DNA of 64,000 bases, from assembly GCF_003569785.1 (NCBI RefSeq), contig NZ_KZ983991.1, positions 152,188-216,187 on the forward strand. Direction: 5' to 3'. Shown piece by piece: positions 9,235 through 16,813 of the stretch. The stretch comes from Leucobacter sp. wl10 (GTDB taxonomy: Bacteria > Actinomycetota > Actinomycetes > Actinomycetales > Microbacteriaceae). The notes beneath the pieces are model-generated. The model worked only from the letters and a program-made list of their open reading frames with translations. It was not told the DNA's origin and made no database searches. Both the position numbers and the translations under genes were made by a program. The stretch's first letter is position 1. Each line of letters starts with the position of its first letter.

Positions 9235-10784
9235 CCTTCTCCCTCCCGCCGCCCGGTGCCGGTGCCGAGCATGAGCTTGCCGAGCTCGACGCGATCGGCG
9301 CCGCGCCCGAGCTCGCCGACGACGCGGCCCTGATGCAGCACCACGACGCGGTCGGCGAGCGCCTGGATCTCGTCGAGCTCCTCGCTGAACAGCAAGACGG
9401 CGCCGCCCGCGTCGCGCGCCTCGCGCAGCTGCTCGTGGATGAAGCCGATCCCGCGGATGTCGACGCCGCGGGTCGGCTGGCTCGCGATGAGCACAGAGGG
9501 TTTCTCCCGCAGCTCGCGGGCGATCACCACGCGCTGCTGGTTGCCGCCGGAGAGGCTCGACATCGGATCCCGATCTGAGCCGTAGCGCACGGCGCCCGAC
9601 TGCAGCACATCGGAGACCGCGGCCCGCACCCGGGAGCGCACGAGCCAGCCGAGGCGAGAGAGCTTCGCCAGGGCGGGCGTGGCGATGGCGTTCTCGGCGA
9701 TCGACAGCTCGAGCGCGAGGCCCTCCTGCTTGCGGTCGGCGCTCACGTAGCCGAACCCGGCGCGCCGCCGCGCGCGGACGGAGGGTCTCGCGAGCCGCTC
9801 CCCGCGCAGCCTGATCGTGCCCCGCTCGGGCTTCCGCAGCCCGATGAGGGCCTCGGCGAGCTCCTCCTGGCCGTTGCCGGTGACCGCGGCGACGCCCAGG
9901 ATCTCCCCCGAGCGCACGTCGAGGTCGATGCCCGACAGGCGCTCCACCCCCCGGTCGTCCCGCGCGGCGAGGCCGCGGCACTCGAGCACCACGTCGCCGG
10001 GCTCCCCGGGCCTCGGCGCGTCCGCGGGCAGGGGCTCCCCGCCCATGATGAGGCGGGCGAGCATCTCGACCGAGGCCTCGCCGCTCGGGATGGCCGGCTG
10101 GGTCACCCCCGCCCGCAGCACCGTGATCTCATCGGCGACCCGCATCACCTCGCCGAGCTTGTGGCTGATGAACACGACCGTCCGCCCGTCGTCGGCGAGC
10201 CGTCGGAGCAGGCCGAGCAGCTGAGTGGCCTGGGCCGGCGCGAGCACGGCCGTGGGCTCGTCGAGGATGAGCACGTCGGCGCCCCTGCCGATCAAGCGCA
10301 GTATCTCGATCTGCTGCTGGATCGCGATCGGCGCGTGCGCGGCCCGGAGGCCCCAGTCGATGTCGGTGCCGACCGACCGCGCGAGCCGCTCGGCCTCCTC
10401 GCGCGCCCGGCGCCAGTCGATGCGGCCGAAGTCGGAGGGCTCATGGCCCAGCACGAGGTTCTCGAGCAGCGTGAGGTCGGGCACGATGGCGAGTTCCTGC
10501 TGCACGAGGCCGATCCCGCGCCTGATCGCGTCGCGCGGGCCGGCGAAGCGCACGGGCGCGCCGTCGACCAGGATCTCGCCGTCGTCGGGCTGGTCGAGGC
10601 CGTAGAGCATTCTCATCAGCGTGCTCTTGCCCGCGCCGTTCTCCCCGATGACCGCGAGCACTCTTCCGCGGTGCGCGACGAGCGACACGTCGCGGTTCGC
10701 GCGCACCGGCCCGAAGGACCTCGCGATCCCGCGCGCCTCGATCCGGGGCGGGGAGTCGCGCTCCGCCTGGGTCACGTCTTCCAT
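9231..10784 (-). CDS. Nucleoside-type ABC importer, double ATP-binding protein (YufO/NupO-like)
   Basis: A 517-residue protein with two fused ABC ATPase domains. Domain 1 has an intact Walker A (GENGAGKST) and Walker B (VLILDEPTAVLAP), but a degenerate signature (IAIQQQIE). Domain 2 has a degenerate Walker A (GVAAVTGNGQEEL) and an intact signature (LSGGNQQR). This asymmetry is normal for sugar/nucleoside importers of the RbsA/YufO type. I chose the ATG at 10784; a GTG at 10787 is eight bases from GGAAGAG and is an equally fair start. The BMP gene ends 36 bases upstream. It powers import through the two permeases encoded downstream. Confidence 0.93.
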   Translation of the reverse strand: MEDVTQAERDSPPRIEARGIARSFGPVRANRDVSLVAHRGRVLAVIGENGAGKSTLMRMLYGLDQPDDGEILVDGAPVRFAGPRDAIRRGIGLVQQELAIVPDLTLLENLVLGHEPSDFGRIDWRRAREEAERLARSVGTDIDWGLRAAHAPIAIQQQIEILRLIGRGADVLILDEPTAVLAPAQATQLLGLLRRLADDGRTVVFISHKLGEVMRVADEITVLRAGVTQPAIPSGEASVEMLARLIMGGEPLPADAPRPGEPGDVVLECRGLAARDDRGVERLSGIDLDVRSGEILGVAAVTGNGQEELAEALIGLRKPERGTIRLRGERLARPSVRARRRAGFGYVSADRKQEGLALELSIAENAIATPALAKLSRLGWLVRSRVRAAVSDVLQSGAVRYGSDRDPMSSLSGGNQQRVVIARELREKPSVLIASQPTRGVDIRGIGFIHEQLREARDAGGAVLLFSEELDEIQALADRVVVLHQGRVVGELGRGADRVELGKLMLGTGTGRREGEG

Positions 10785-10819
10785 CACCTGTTCAGCTCTT
10801 CCGACGCGTCCGTGCCGGC

Positions 10820-11881
10820 CTAGCCGCCCTGGTAGAAGTCGGGGTAGCCGTCGCTCACCACGTTCCACACGTCGATGCTGCCGTCGATGATGCCCTGCCT
10901 CAGCTCCTCGATCCGGTCGAGCGTGGCCTGCGGAATGGCGTCCTTCGTGAACTCGAAGTCGGTCAGCCCCACCGCGTCCTCCTTGAGGCCGAAGGTGAGC
11001 GTCTTGCCGCCGGGGAAGGAGCCTTTCGCGTAGTCGCCGATCACCGTCTCGACGGCGAGGTCCGTGCGCTTCAGCACGCTCGTGAGCACCGAGCCCGGCG
11101 CGACGCCGTCCTGATTGTCATCCACGCCGATGGCGTAGCGGTTCGACTCATCGGCGGCCTGGATCACCCCGGCACCGGTGCCGCCCGCCACCGAGTACAC
11201 GATGTCGGCTCCCCGCTCGAACATCGACTGCGCGAGTTGCTGGCCCTTGGCCGGGTCCGCGAAGTCGTTGGAGTACGCGGTCAGCACCTCGACCTCGGGA
11301 TCGATGTCCTTCGCGCCCTGGATGAAGCCGACGAGGAACTTGTCGATGCCCACGCCCGAGGTACCGCCGATCACCCCGATCACCTTGTCCGCGTTGATCC
11401 TCGGATCCTCGGTGTTCGTCGTCTGCATCGCCGCGAGGGCGCCCGCGAGATAGGAGCCCTCCTGCTCCTGGAAGAGTACCGAGGCCACGTTGTCGCCCTT
11501 GGCCTCCGCGTTGACGATCACCCAGTCGCTCTCCGGGAAGTCCGCTGCGACCTGACTGATGATCTGGTTGTGTGAGAACTCCAGGTCGATGACGAGGTCG
11601 ACCCCCGACTGGCCGGCGCGGCGCAACAGCTGCTCGCCCTGACCGACGACGTCGTCGGACTCGATCGTGCTGCCCTGGAGACCGGTGTCGGCGAGCGCCC
11701 TCTCGAAGCCCGCGTTCGCGAGATCGTTGTAGGACTGGTCGCCGAGGCCGCCCTGCGCGATGACGAGGGCGACCCTGCCCCCGTCTTTACCGCTGCTGTC
11801 AGCCGCGCCCGTCGAGCAGGCTGTGAGCGCGAGGAGCGTAGCCGCCGCCGGCACGACGAGCAGTGCTCGGGTTCGTTTCAT
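10820..11881 (-). CDS. BMP-family substrate-binding lipoprotein
   Basis: A 353-residue basic membrane protein (BmpA/NupN) homologue that captures the substrate outside the membrane. The signal peptide ends in a lipobox L-T-A-C with the lipidated cysteine at residue 22. Family segments include VALVIAQGGLGDQSYND, GVIGGTSGVGIDKFLVGF and VYSVAGGTGAGV. The ATG at 11881 has a strong GGAGG six bases upstream. This ribosome binding site and the first 83 bases lie inside the 3' end of the GntR gene in another frame, so regulator and binding protein are physically coupled. The family binds purine and other nucleosides; the actual ligand is unknown. Confidence 0.93.
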   Translation of the reverse strand: MKRTRALLVVPAAATLLALTACSTGAADSSGKDGGRVALVIAQGGLGDQSYNDLANAGFERALADTGLQGSTIESDDVVGQGEQLLRRAGQSGVDLVIDLEFSHNQIISQVAADFPESDWVIVNAEAKGDNVASVLFQEQEGSYLAGALAAMQTTNTEDPRINADKVIGVIGGTSGVGIDKFLVGFIQGAKDIDPEVEVLTAYSNDFADPAKGQQLAQSMFERGADIVYSVAGGTGAGVIQAADESNRYAIGVDDNQDGVAPGSVLTSVLKRTDLAVETVIGDYAKGSFPGGKTLTFGLKEDAVGLTDFEFTKDAIPQATLDRIEELRQGIIDGSIDVWNVVSDGYPDFYQGG

Positions 11882-12644
11882 GAGATCCTCCGTTGGATGG
11901 GTTGTTGAGGGTGACGCGGTAGAGGTAGTGAGTGCCGAGATAACGGGCACGCACGTGCTCAAGGAGCTGCCCCGAGGCGTCGTGGGAGCGGCGGTCTACC
12001 TCGATGAGCGCGGTCCCCGGGTCGACGCCGAGGTGCTCGGCCTCGTCGGGCTCCGCGTTGATTGCGCGCAGCGTCTCCTCGCCCTCAGCGAGGGAGAGAC
12101 CGGCGGCACGGAGGGCGCCGTAGAACGAGAAGTCGAGCTGCGCCGCGCGCCACTCGTCGAGTCCGACCCGGGCGGCGATGTAGTCGGGCACGATGAGCCG
12201 CTGCAGGCCGACCGCGCTGCCGCCCACGCTGCGCAACCGCTCGAGCACGACCAGACCGACGTCCTCGGGGAAGGGCGAGCCGGGTCGATCCTGCGCACCG
12301 GGGGCGAACTCCGCGTAGTCGAGCAGGATGTTGCCCGGAACGAGGCCCAGGCTGTCGATGTGCTCGCTGAAGCTCGTGAGCTCGGGCAGCTTGCGCTCCA
12401 TCGGGCGCGCGCGCACGAAGGTGCCCTTGCCGCGCCGGCGTGAGACGAGTCCTCTGTCGACGAGAAGCTCGAACGCCTTGAGGATCGTGGCGCGGGAGAG
12501 GCCGTTCTCGGCTGCGAGCATCGGCTCGCTCGGCAGCTGGGTGCCGGGCGACAGCTGCTGATCCGCGATGTGGGCTTCGAGCGCATTGGCCAATTGCATG
12601 TACAGCGGCTGCGCACCCCGCTCGGTGTCGAGATCGAATCGCAT
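11799..12644 (-). CDS. GntR-family regulator with UTRA ligand domain
   Basis: A 281-residue HutC-subfamily repressor or activator. The winged helix is at residues 10-75 (QLPSEPMLAAENGLSRATILKAF), then a UTRA ligand-binding domain follows to about residue 245. I prefer the ATG at 12644, which is six bases from GAGG; a GTG directly before it is too close. The last ~35 residues (from NNPSNGG) extend beyond a usual UTRA end and are encoded in the overlap with the BMP gene, so they may be a by-product of that overlap. It is the first gene of the operon and probably controls it and itself through the TTGTCCGGTCAA dyad about 30 bases upstream. UTRA domains usually bind the pathway substrate or its phosphate. 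Confidence 0.9.
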   Translation of the reverse strand: MRFDLDTERGAQPLYMQLANALEAHIADQQLSPGTQLPSEPMLAAENGLSRATILKAFELLVDRGLVSRRRGKGTFVRARPMERKLPELTSFSEHIDSLGLVPGNILLDYAEFAPGAQDRPGSPFPEDVGLVVLERLRSVGGSAVGLQRLIVPDYIAARVGLDEWRAAQLDFSFYGALRAAGLSLAEGEETLRAINAEPDEAEHLGVDPGTALIEVDRRSHDASGQLLEHVRARYLGTHYLYRVTLNNPSNGGSHETNPSTARRAGGGYAPRAHSLLDGRG

Positions 12645-12672
12645 CACTGCCCTCTATTCCGCATCTTATCCT

Positions 12673-12686
12673 GTTGTCCGGTCAAG
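12673..12686. promoter_or_regulatory. Candidate GntR operator
   Basis: TTGTCCGGTCAA at 12674-12685 is a near-perfect dyad (TTG-N-CCGG-N-CAA), extended by G and C/G at the flanks. It touches the minus-strand -10 hexamer, a position where a bound repressor would block RNA polymerase. It is the only such palindrome between the divergent GntR and pncB genes. Assignment to the adjacent GntR protein is inference. Confidence 0.5.
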
Positions 12687-12690
12687 TATA
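12685..12690 (-). promoter_or_regulatory. -10 element of the GntR/importer operon
   Basis: The minus strand reads TATACT, five of six bases matching TATAAT, 40 bases before the GntR ATG. No convincing -35 hexamer is found 16-18 bases further upstream, which would fit a regulated or activator-dependent promoter. The candidate operator overlaps its 3' edge. Confidence 0.45.
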
Positions 12691-12761
12691 GGCACAAGAT
12701 CGTCGCCGCCGGAGGAAGATCTCGCATTCTCTCGGTCCCCGTTCAGCGGCACCCGACCGGC

Positions 12762-12767
12762 TAGGCT
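12762..12767 (+). promoter_or_regulatory. -10 element for leaderless pncB
   Basis: TAGGCT lies six bases before the pncB GTG, so transcription would start at or next to the start codon. No ribosome binding site is present. Confidence 0.5.
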
Positions 12768-12773
12768 GACGAC

Positions 12774-14159
12774 GTGCACACCTCGACGGCCCTCCTCACC
12801 GACCACTACGAGCTCACGATGGTCGACGCCGCGCTCCAGGCCGGCACCGCTCACCGGCGCAGCGTCTTCGAGCTCTTCGCGCGACGCCTCACGGGCGCGA
12901 GGCGCTACGGCGTTGTCGCCGGCACCGGCCGGCTGCTCGAGGCGATCGAGCGCTTCCGCTTCACCGAGGCCGAGCTCGGCTTCCTGCGCGAGCGGGGCGT
13001 CGTGAGCGACGCCGCCCTCGACTGGCTCGCTGATTTCCGCTTCAGCGGCGACATCTGGGGATATCCGGAGGGCGAGGTCTTCTTCCCCGGCTCGCCGCTC
13101 ATCACGGTCGAGGCGAGCTTCGCCGAGGGGGTGCTGCTCGAGACGCTCGCCCTCAGCATCCTCAACGCCGACTCCGCCGTCGCCACGGCGGCCTCCCGCA
13201 TGGCGCACGCCGCGAACGGCAAGCCGCTCGCCGAGATGGGATCCCGCCGCACCGGCGAACGCAGTGCCGTCGCCGCCGCCCGCGCCGCCTACATCGCGGG
13301 CTTCAGCGCCACCTCCAACCTCGAGGCGGGCCGCAGCTACGGCATCCCCACGATGGGCACCGCGGCGCACAGCTTCACCCTGCTGCACGACAGCGAGCGC
13401 GAGGCCTTCGAGGCCCAGGTCGCGGCGCTCGGCACCGGCACCACGCTGCTCGTCGACACCTACGACATCGAGCAGGGCGTGCGCACGGCCGTCGAGGTCG
13501 CGGGCACGGGGCTCGGCGCGGTGCGCATCGACTCGGGCGACCTGCCCGTGGTCGTCGCGCGCGTGCGGCGGCTGCTCGACGAGCTCGGCGCGACCCGCAC
13601 CCGCATCACCGTGACCAACGACCTCGACGAGTACACCGTCGCGGCGCTCGCGGCGTCGCCGGTGGACAGCTTCGGCGTGGGGACCTCGGTGGTCGTCGGA
13701 TCCGGATCGCCCACGATGGGCATGGTCTACAAGCTCGTCGCCCGCGAGGACGACGCCGGCCGCTGGGTGTCGGTGGCGAAGAAGTCGGCCGACAAGGTCT
13801 CGGTCGGCGGTCGCAAGAGCGTGCGCCGCGAGTACAGCGCACGCGGCGTCGCGACCGCGGAACTGATGCTCCTGGGCGACGGCCCCGGCGGAGAGCCCGG
13901 GGGCGCGGCGGGCACCGGCGCGGAGAGCACCGGCGCGGAGGGCACCGGCGCGGAGTGCGGGAGCGCCCGCCCGGTGCTCGCCCCGCTGGTCGTCGCCGGC
14001 TCGGTGCAGCCGGGGCACACGGGCGCCGAGGGCATCGCGGCCGCCCGCGAGCGGCACGCGCTGCGCGTGCGCGAGCTCCCGCCCGTCGCGATGCGGCTCA
14101 CCCGCGGCGACCCGGCGATCCCGACCGAGTACCGGCGGGCGCAACGGAGTACGTCATGA
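12774..14159 (+). CDS. pncB: Nicotinate phosphoribosyltransferase
   Basis: A 461-residue enzyme that makes nicotinate mononucleotide from nicotinate and PRPP with ATP use, the first step of NAD salvage (Preiss-Handler pathway). Family motifs are TDHYELTM at the N-terminus, EMGSRRTGERSA, SNLEAGRSYGI, GTAAHSF (with the His phosphorylated in this family) and VGTSVVVGS. The GTG at 12774 is preceded by a -10 element rather than a Shine-Dalgarno site. Near residue 380 there is a low-complexity insert built from three 15-base repeats (G/S-T-G-A-E), outside the catalytic core. The gene overlaps the next by four bases (ATGA). It is divergent from the GntR operon. Confidence 0.95.
   Translation: MHTSTALLTDHYELTMVDAALQAGTAHRRSVFELFARRLTGARRYGVVAGTGRLLEAIERFRFTEAELGFLRERGVVSDAALDWLADFRFSGDIWGYPEGEVFFPGSPLITVEASFAEGVLLETLALSILNADSAVATAASRMAHAANGKPLAEMGSRRTGERSAVAAARAAYIAGFSATSNLEAGRSYGIPTMGTAAHSFTLLHDSEREAFEAQVAALGTGTTLLVDTYDIEQGVRTAVEVAGTGLGAVRIDSGDLPVVVARVRRLLDELGATRTRITVTNDLDEYTVAALAASPVDSFGVGTSVVVGSGSPTMGMVYKLVAREDDAGRWVSVAKKSADKVSVGGRKSVRREYSARGVATAELMLLGDGPGGEPGGAAGTGAESTGAEGTGAECGSARPVLAPLVVAGSVQPGHTGAEGIAAARERHALRVRELPPVAMRLTRGDPAIPTEYRRAQRSTS
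13911..13955 (+). repeat. Three 15-bp tandem repeats inside pncB
   Basis: Units ggcaccggcgcggag, agcaccggcgcggag and ggcaccggcgcggag follow each other without a gap and keep the frame (GTGAE, STGAE, GTGAE). This is a site where copy number could vary between strains without breaking the protein. Confidence 0.85.
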
Positions 14160-14905
14160 GCACGGTGGATCCCGAACTGCGGTGGTGGAGGAACGCCCGC
14201 ACCCTGCGCGCGACATCGACCGTGCTGTGGTGCGCGACGTTCGCGGGATCGCTGGTGACCGGCTGGTCGAACGCGCGCGTTCTCGGCGGCGGCCGGTGGG
14301 TGCGCTGGGCCGGGGCCGACTGGCTCGTCGGCACCGACGGCACCTCGGAGACGGTGCAGCAGATCGCGCGGGTCTCGCTGATCGTCCTCCCGTTGCTGAT
14401 CATCGTCGCCGGTGCGGTCGACGGCTACGCTCGCGCCAGGAGCCGCACCGGCCCGGCCTGGTGCATCTTCTCCGCATTCGGCTGGGCGGCGCTCGGTCTC
14501 GGCCTCGGTTCGTTCGCCGCCCTCGTGGGTTCGGGATCCCTGGCGCTGCCCGTGCTGCTCACGGCGCTCGGTGCGCTCGCCCTGGTGATCCGCCCCATCA
14601 CCCGCCGCGCGCTCGCCACGCGTGCGGAACGTCGGGCCTGGTCCAGGACCCACGGCGCTCCGGCCGATGCCGTTGCGACGAAGGTCGACGTCGAGACAGT
14701 CGCCGGGATCGATCGCTGGAGGGTCACCCTGCGCTACGAGGATCGCACCGGCCGGACGCGGTGGCATCGGGCCTCCATCCGCTTCCAGGAACGCGTCATG
14801 CCGCGCATCGGCGACGGGTACGAGATCCGCTACGACCCCGATCACCCGGGCCGACGCTCGTCGATCCACGTGAACCTGGCGAGGACGAAGAAGGCGGCGC
14901 GCTGA
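14156..14905 (+). CDS. Membrane protein with C-terminal DUF3592-like domain
   Basis: A 249-residue protein with four predicted membrane segments (around residues 18-38, 68-90, 98-120 and 124-146), followed by a soluble domain of about 95 residues. The end of that domain (GDGYEIRYDPDHPGRRSSIHV) resembles DUF3592 proteins, whose function is unknown. Its ATG overlaps the pncB stop (ATGA), so it is co-translated with NAD salvage, but nothing in it points to nicotinate transport. A G+C-rich hairpin follows the stop. Confidence 0.7.
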   Translation: MSTVDPELRWWRNARTLRATSTVLWCATFAGSLVTGWSNARVLGGGRWVRWAGADWLVGTDGTSETVQQIARVSLIVLPLLIIVAGAVDGYARARSRTGPAWCIFSAFGWAALGLGLGSFAALVGSGSLALPVLLTALGALALVIRPITRRALATRAERRAWSRTHGAPADAVATKVDVETVAGIDRWRVTLRYEDRTGRTRWHRASIRFQERVMPRIGDGYEIRYDPDHPGRRSSIHVNLARTKKAAR

Positions 14906-14912
14906 CGAACCG

Positions 14913-14929
14913 GCCGGGCACCGCCCGGC
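14913..14929. terminator. Hairpin between convergent genes
   Basis: GCCGGGC-acc-GCCCGGC is a perfect 7-bp stem with a 3-base loop, just before the stop of the minus-strand DUF3039 gene. It lacks a clear U-tract, so termination in both directions is only probable. Confidence 0.45.
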
Positions 14930-14930
14930 G

Positions 14931-15203
14931 CTACTTCTTCATGCGCTCGTAGATCCGCTTGCAGTCGGGGCAGACCGGAAACTTCTCGGGGTCGCGCGAG
15001 GGCGTCCACTTCTTGCCGCAGAGCGCGCGCACCGGCTTGCCCGTCACCGCGGACTCGAGGATCTTGTCCTTCGGCACGTAGTGCGAGAAGCGCTCGTGGT
15101 CGCCCTCCTCGATCTGCTCTTCCTCGAGCAGCTTCTCGAGTTCGCGGTCGAGCACATCGGCTCCCCCGGCGGATCCGGAATCGCTTCGCGTGAAGATACC
15201 CAT
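14931..15203 (-). CDS. DUF3039 small zinc-ribbon-like protein
   Basis: A 90-residue acidic protein conserved in actinobacteria and of unknown function. The C-terminal half holds HYVPKDKILES, then a cysteine in ALCGKKW and a CPDC pair near the end; with a nearby histidine these could bind zinc. The ATG at 15203 is preceded exactly six bases upstream by TACAAT, indicating a leaderless transcript. Confidence 0.85.
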   Translation of the reverse strand: MGIFTRSDSGSAGGADVLDRELEKLLEEEQIEEGDHERFSHYVPKDKILESAVTGKPVRALCGKKWTPSRDPEKFPVCPDCKRIYERMKK

Positions 15204-15209
15204 GCGCCC

Positions 15210-15215
15210 ATTGTA
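15210..15215 (-). promoter_or_regulatory. -10 element for leaderless DUF3039 gene
   Basis: Minus-strand TACAAT followed by six bases (GGGCGC) and the ATG. This is the closest match to TATAAT among the leaderless-type sites in this window. Confidence 0.6.
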
Positions 15216-15216
15216 A

Positions 15217-15235
15217 CCCCGGCGCCGCGCCGGGG
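15217..15235 (-). terminator. Hairpin after the ABC permease gene
   Basis: CCCCGGCG-ccg-CGCCGGGG, an 8-bp stem six bases after the permease stop on the minus strand. It also separates the exporter transcript from the DUF3039 promoter. There is no long U-tract. Confidence 0.45.
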
Positions 15236-15241
15236 CCGGGG

Positions 15242-16813
15242 TCAGTCGAACACCTGCGTCACCGCGATCAGCTCGGGCCCGCTGCGGTCGAAGATCCACC
15301 CGCCGATGAGCACGCCGAGCAGCAGCGCGACCGCACCGTAGCCGACGCCGAAGAGCAGCGCCCAGACGTTCTGCACGAACTCGACATCGATGAGGGCGGT
15401 GACCGAGAACCACACGGGCGGCACGGCGAGCACGAGCGAGATCAGCATCGAGAGCGTCTGCGCGAGGCCCGATCCCGAACCCGACCACTGGGGCTGCACG
15501 AAGGGGCTGTCGCCCGGCCGTGTCGCGGGGTAGGGCATCAGCGCCGAGAAGACGCTCGACACGGCGCTCGCCACGAGCAGCACCGCCACGTTCATGCCGA
15601 TCACGGCGGGCAGCACCCGCCAGTCCCCCAGCACCGTGACGGTGATGCTCGACCCGATGAGCGCGAGCGGCACGCCGATCAGCATCACCGGGGCGAGACG
15701 CCCGGCGCGATCCGCACGCCCCGGGATGCCGCTCGCCACGTGCTCCCAGATGGCGGTGGAGTCCATGGAGACGTCGTTGTGCTGGGACCAGCCGAGCAGC
15801 AGCAGGATGATCGGCAGCGGCACGAGCGACAGCGTGCGCAGGTCGGCTCCCGCGACCCAGAAGGCGAGCAGCATCACGATCGGAGCGATCGGGATCGCGA
15901 ACAGCGCGACGCGGTAGCGGGGATCCCGCCCCCAGTAGGTGAGCTCGCGCGCCGCGATCACCTGGGAGGGGCGGGCGGGGAAGCGCTCGAACCAGCCGAG
16001 CCCGGCGCGCGCGACGGCCGGATCCGCGGGACGCGCCACGCGCTGATTGGACACCCACGTGATCGGGATCCAGAGCGCCACGAGGAGCAGGATCGCGCCC
16101 CCAACGACGAGAAGATGCACGATGGCGCCGTCCACGTCGCCGGACGCGGCGAGGGAGAGCGCGGCGAAGGGAGCCCCGAAGGGGGTCCAGGCGGCTGCGT
16201 CGGCCGCGGCGGCCGCGGCGTCGCGCCCGTCGGGGCCGAACGCCGTCGCTCCGGCGAACACCGCGACCGGCAGAAACGCGACGAACAGCACCGCCCCCGC
16301 GGTGTGCAGGGCTCCCGCGAAGCGCTGGCCGGCCAGCAGCTTGGAGAGCGCCGACATCACTCTGGCGCTGCAGAGCGCGAGCACCGCGGCGAGAGCGAGC
16401 GCGGCCGGGGCGATCCACCCCGGTTCGCGCCACTCGGGTCGCAGCGCGCCGAGCGAGACGAGCCACACCGCGAGCAGCAGGAACGGCCAGCTCACGACCG
16501 ATGTGACGAGCAGTCCGAAGGCGATCGCGCCCGGGCTCGTGGGGAGCTGCGCGAACTGCCGCGGCTCGAGGTGGCGCCGATTCTCGAAGAAGGGCACCAC
16601 GAAGACCGCCGCGAGCAGGATCGCACCGATGAGCGTGTCGACGAGCGCGCGATCCTCGCCGGCCGGGATGAGCCGCGCCGGCAGGTAGGCGAGCAGCGCG
16701 GCGGCGGCGGCGAGCACGAGGTACCACAGCGAGGTGCGCAGGCCCTTCGCGAGCGAGCCCCGGAAGGCGCCCCCCAGCAGCGCTACTCGGAGTCGGAAGA
16801 GCCGTGCAACCAC
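15242..16813 (-). CDS. ABC exporter, large membrane subunit
   Basis: A 523-residue protein with about twelve hydrophobic segments, for example WYLVLAAAAALLAYL near residue 25. No ATPase or enzyme motif is present. The GTG at 16813 has AAGGGA five bases upstream and overlaps the 3' end of the ATPase gene by 31 bases, so the two are translationally coupled and form one transporter. Large single permeases with a cytoplasmic ABC partner are common in actinobacteria for export or envelope functions. No substrate is evident. The segment WSQHNDVSMDSTAIWEHVAS between two helices is conserved-looking but not one I can assign. Confidence 0.75.
   Translation of the reverse strand: MVARLFRLRVALLGGAFRGSLAKGLRTSLWYLVLAAAAALLAYLPARLIPAGEDRALVDTLIGAILLAAVFVVPFFENRRHLEPRQFAQLPTSPGAIAFGLLVTSVVSWPFLLLAVWLVSLGALRPEWREPGWIAPAALALAAVLALCSARVMSALSKLLAGQRFAGALHTAGAVLFVAFLPVAVFAGATAFGPDGRDAAAAAADAAAWTPFGAPFAALSLAASGDVDGAIVHLLVVGGAILLLVALWIPITWVSNQRVARPADPAVARAGLGWFERFPARPSQVIAARELTYWGRDPRYRVALFAIPIAPIVMLLAFWVAGADLRTLSLVPLPIILLLLGWSQHNDVSMDSTAIWEHVASGIPGRADRAGRLAPVMLIGVPLALIGSSITVTVLGDWRVLPAVIGMNVAVLLVASAVSSVFSALMPYPATRPGDSPFVQPQWSGSGSGLAQTLSMLISLVLAVPPVWFSVTALIDVEFVQNVWALLFGVGYGAVALLLGVLIGGWIFDRSGPELIAVTQVFD

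Noticed and set aside
2649..12644. Pseudouridine catabolism as the role of the operon
   Set aside because: A PfkB kinase is present, but there is no pseudouridine-5'-phosphate glycosidase, and a nucleoside phosphorylase cannot split the C-C bond.
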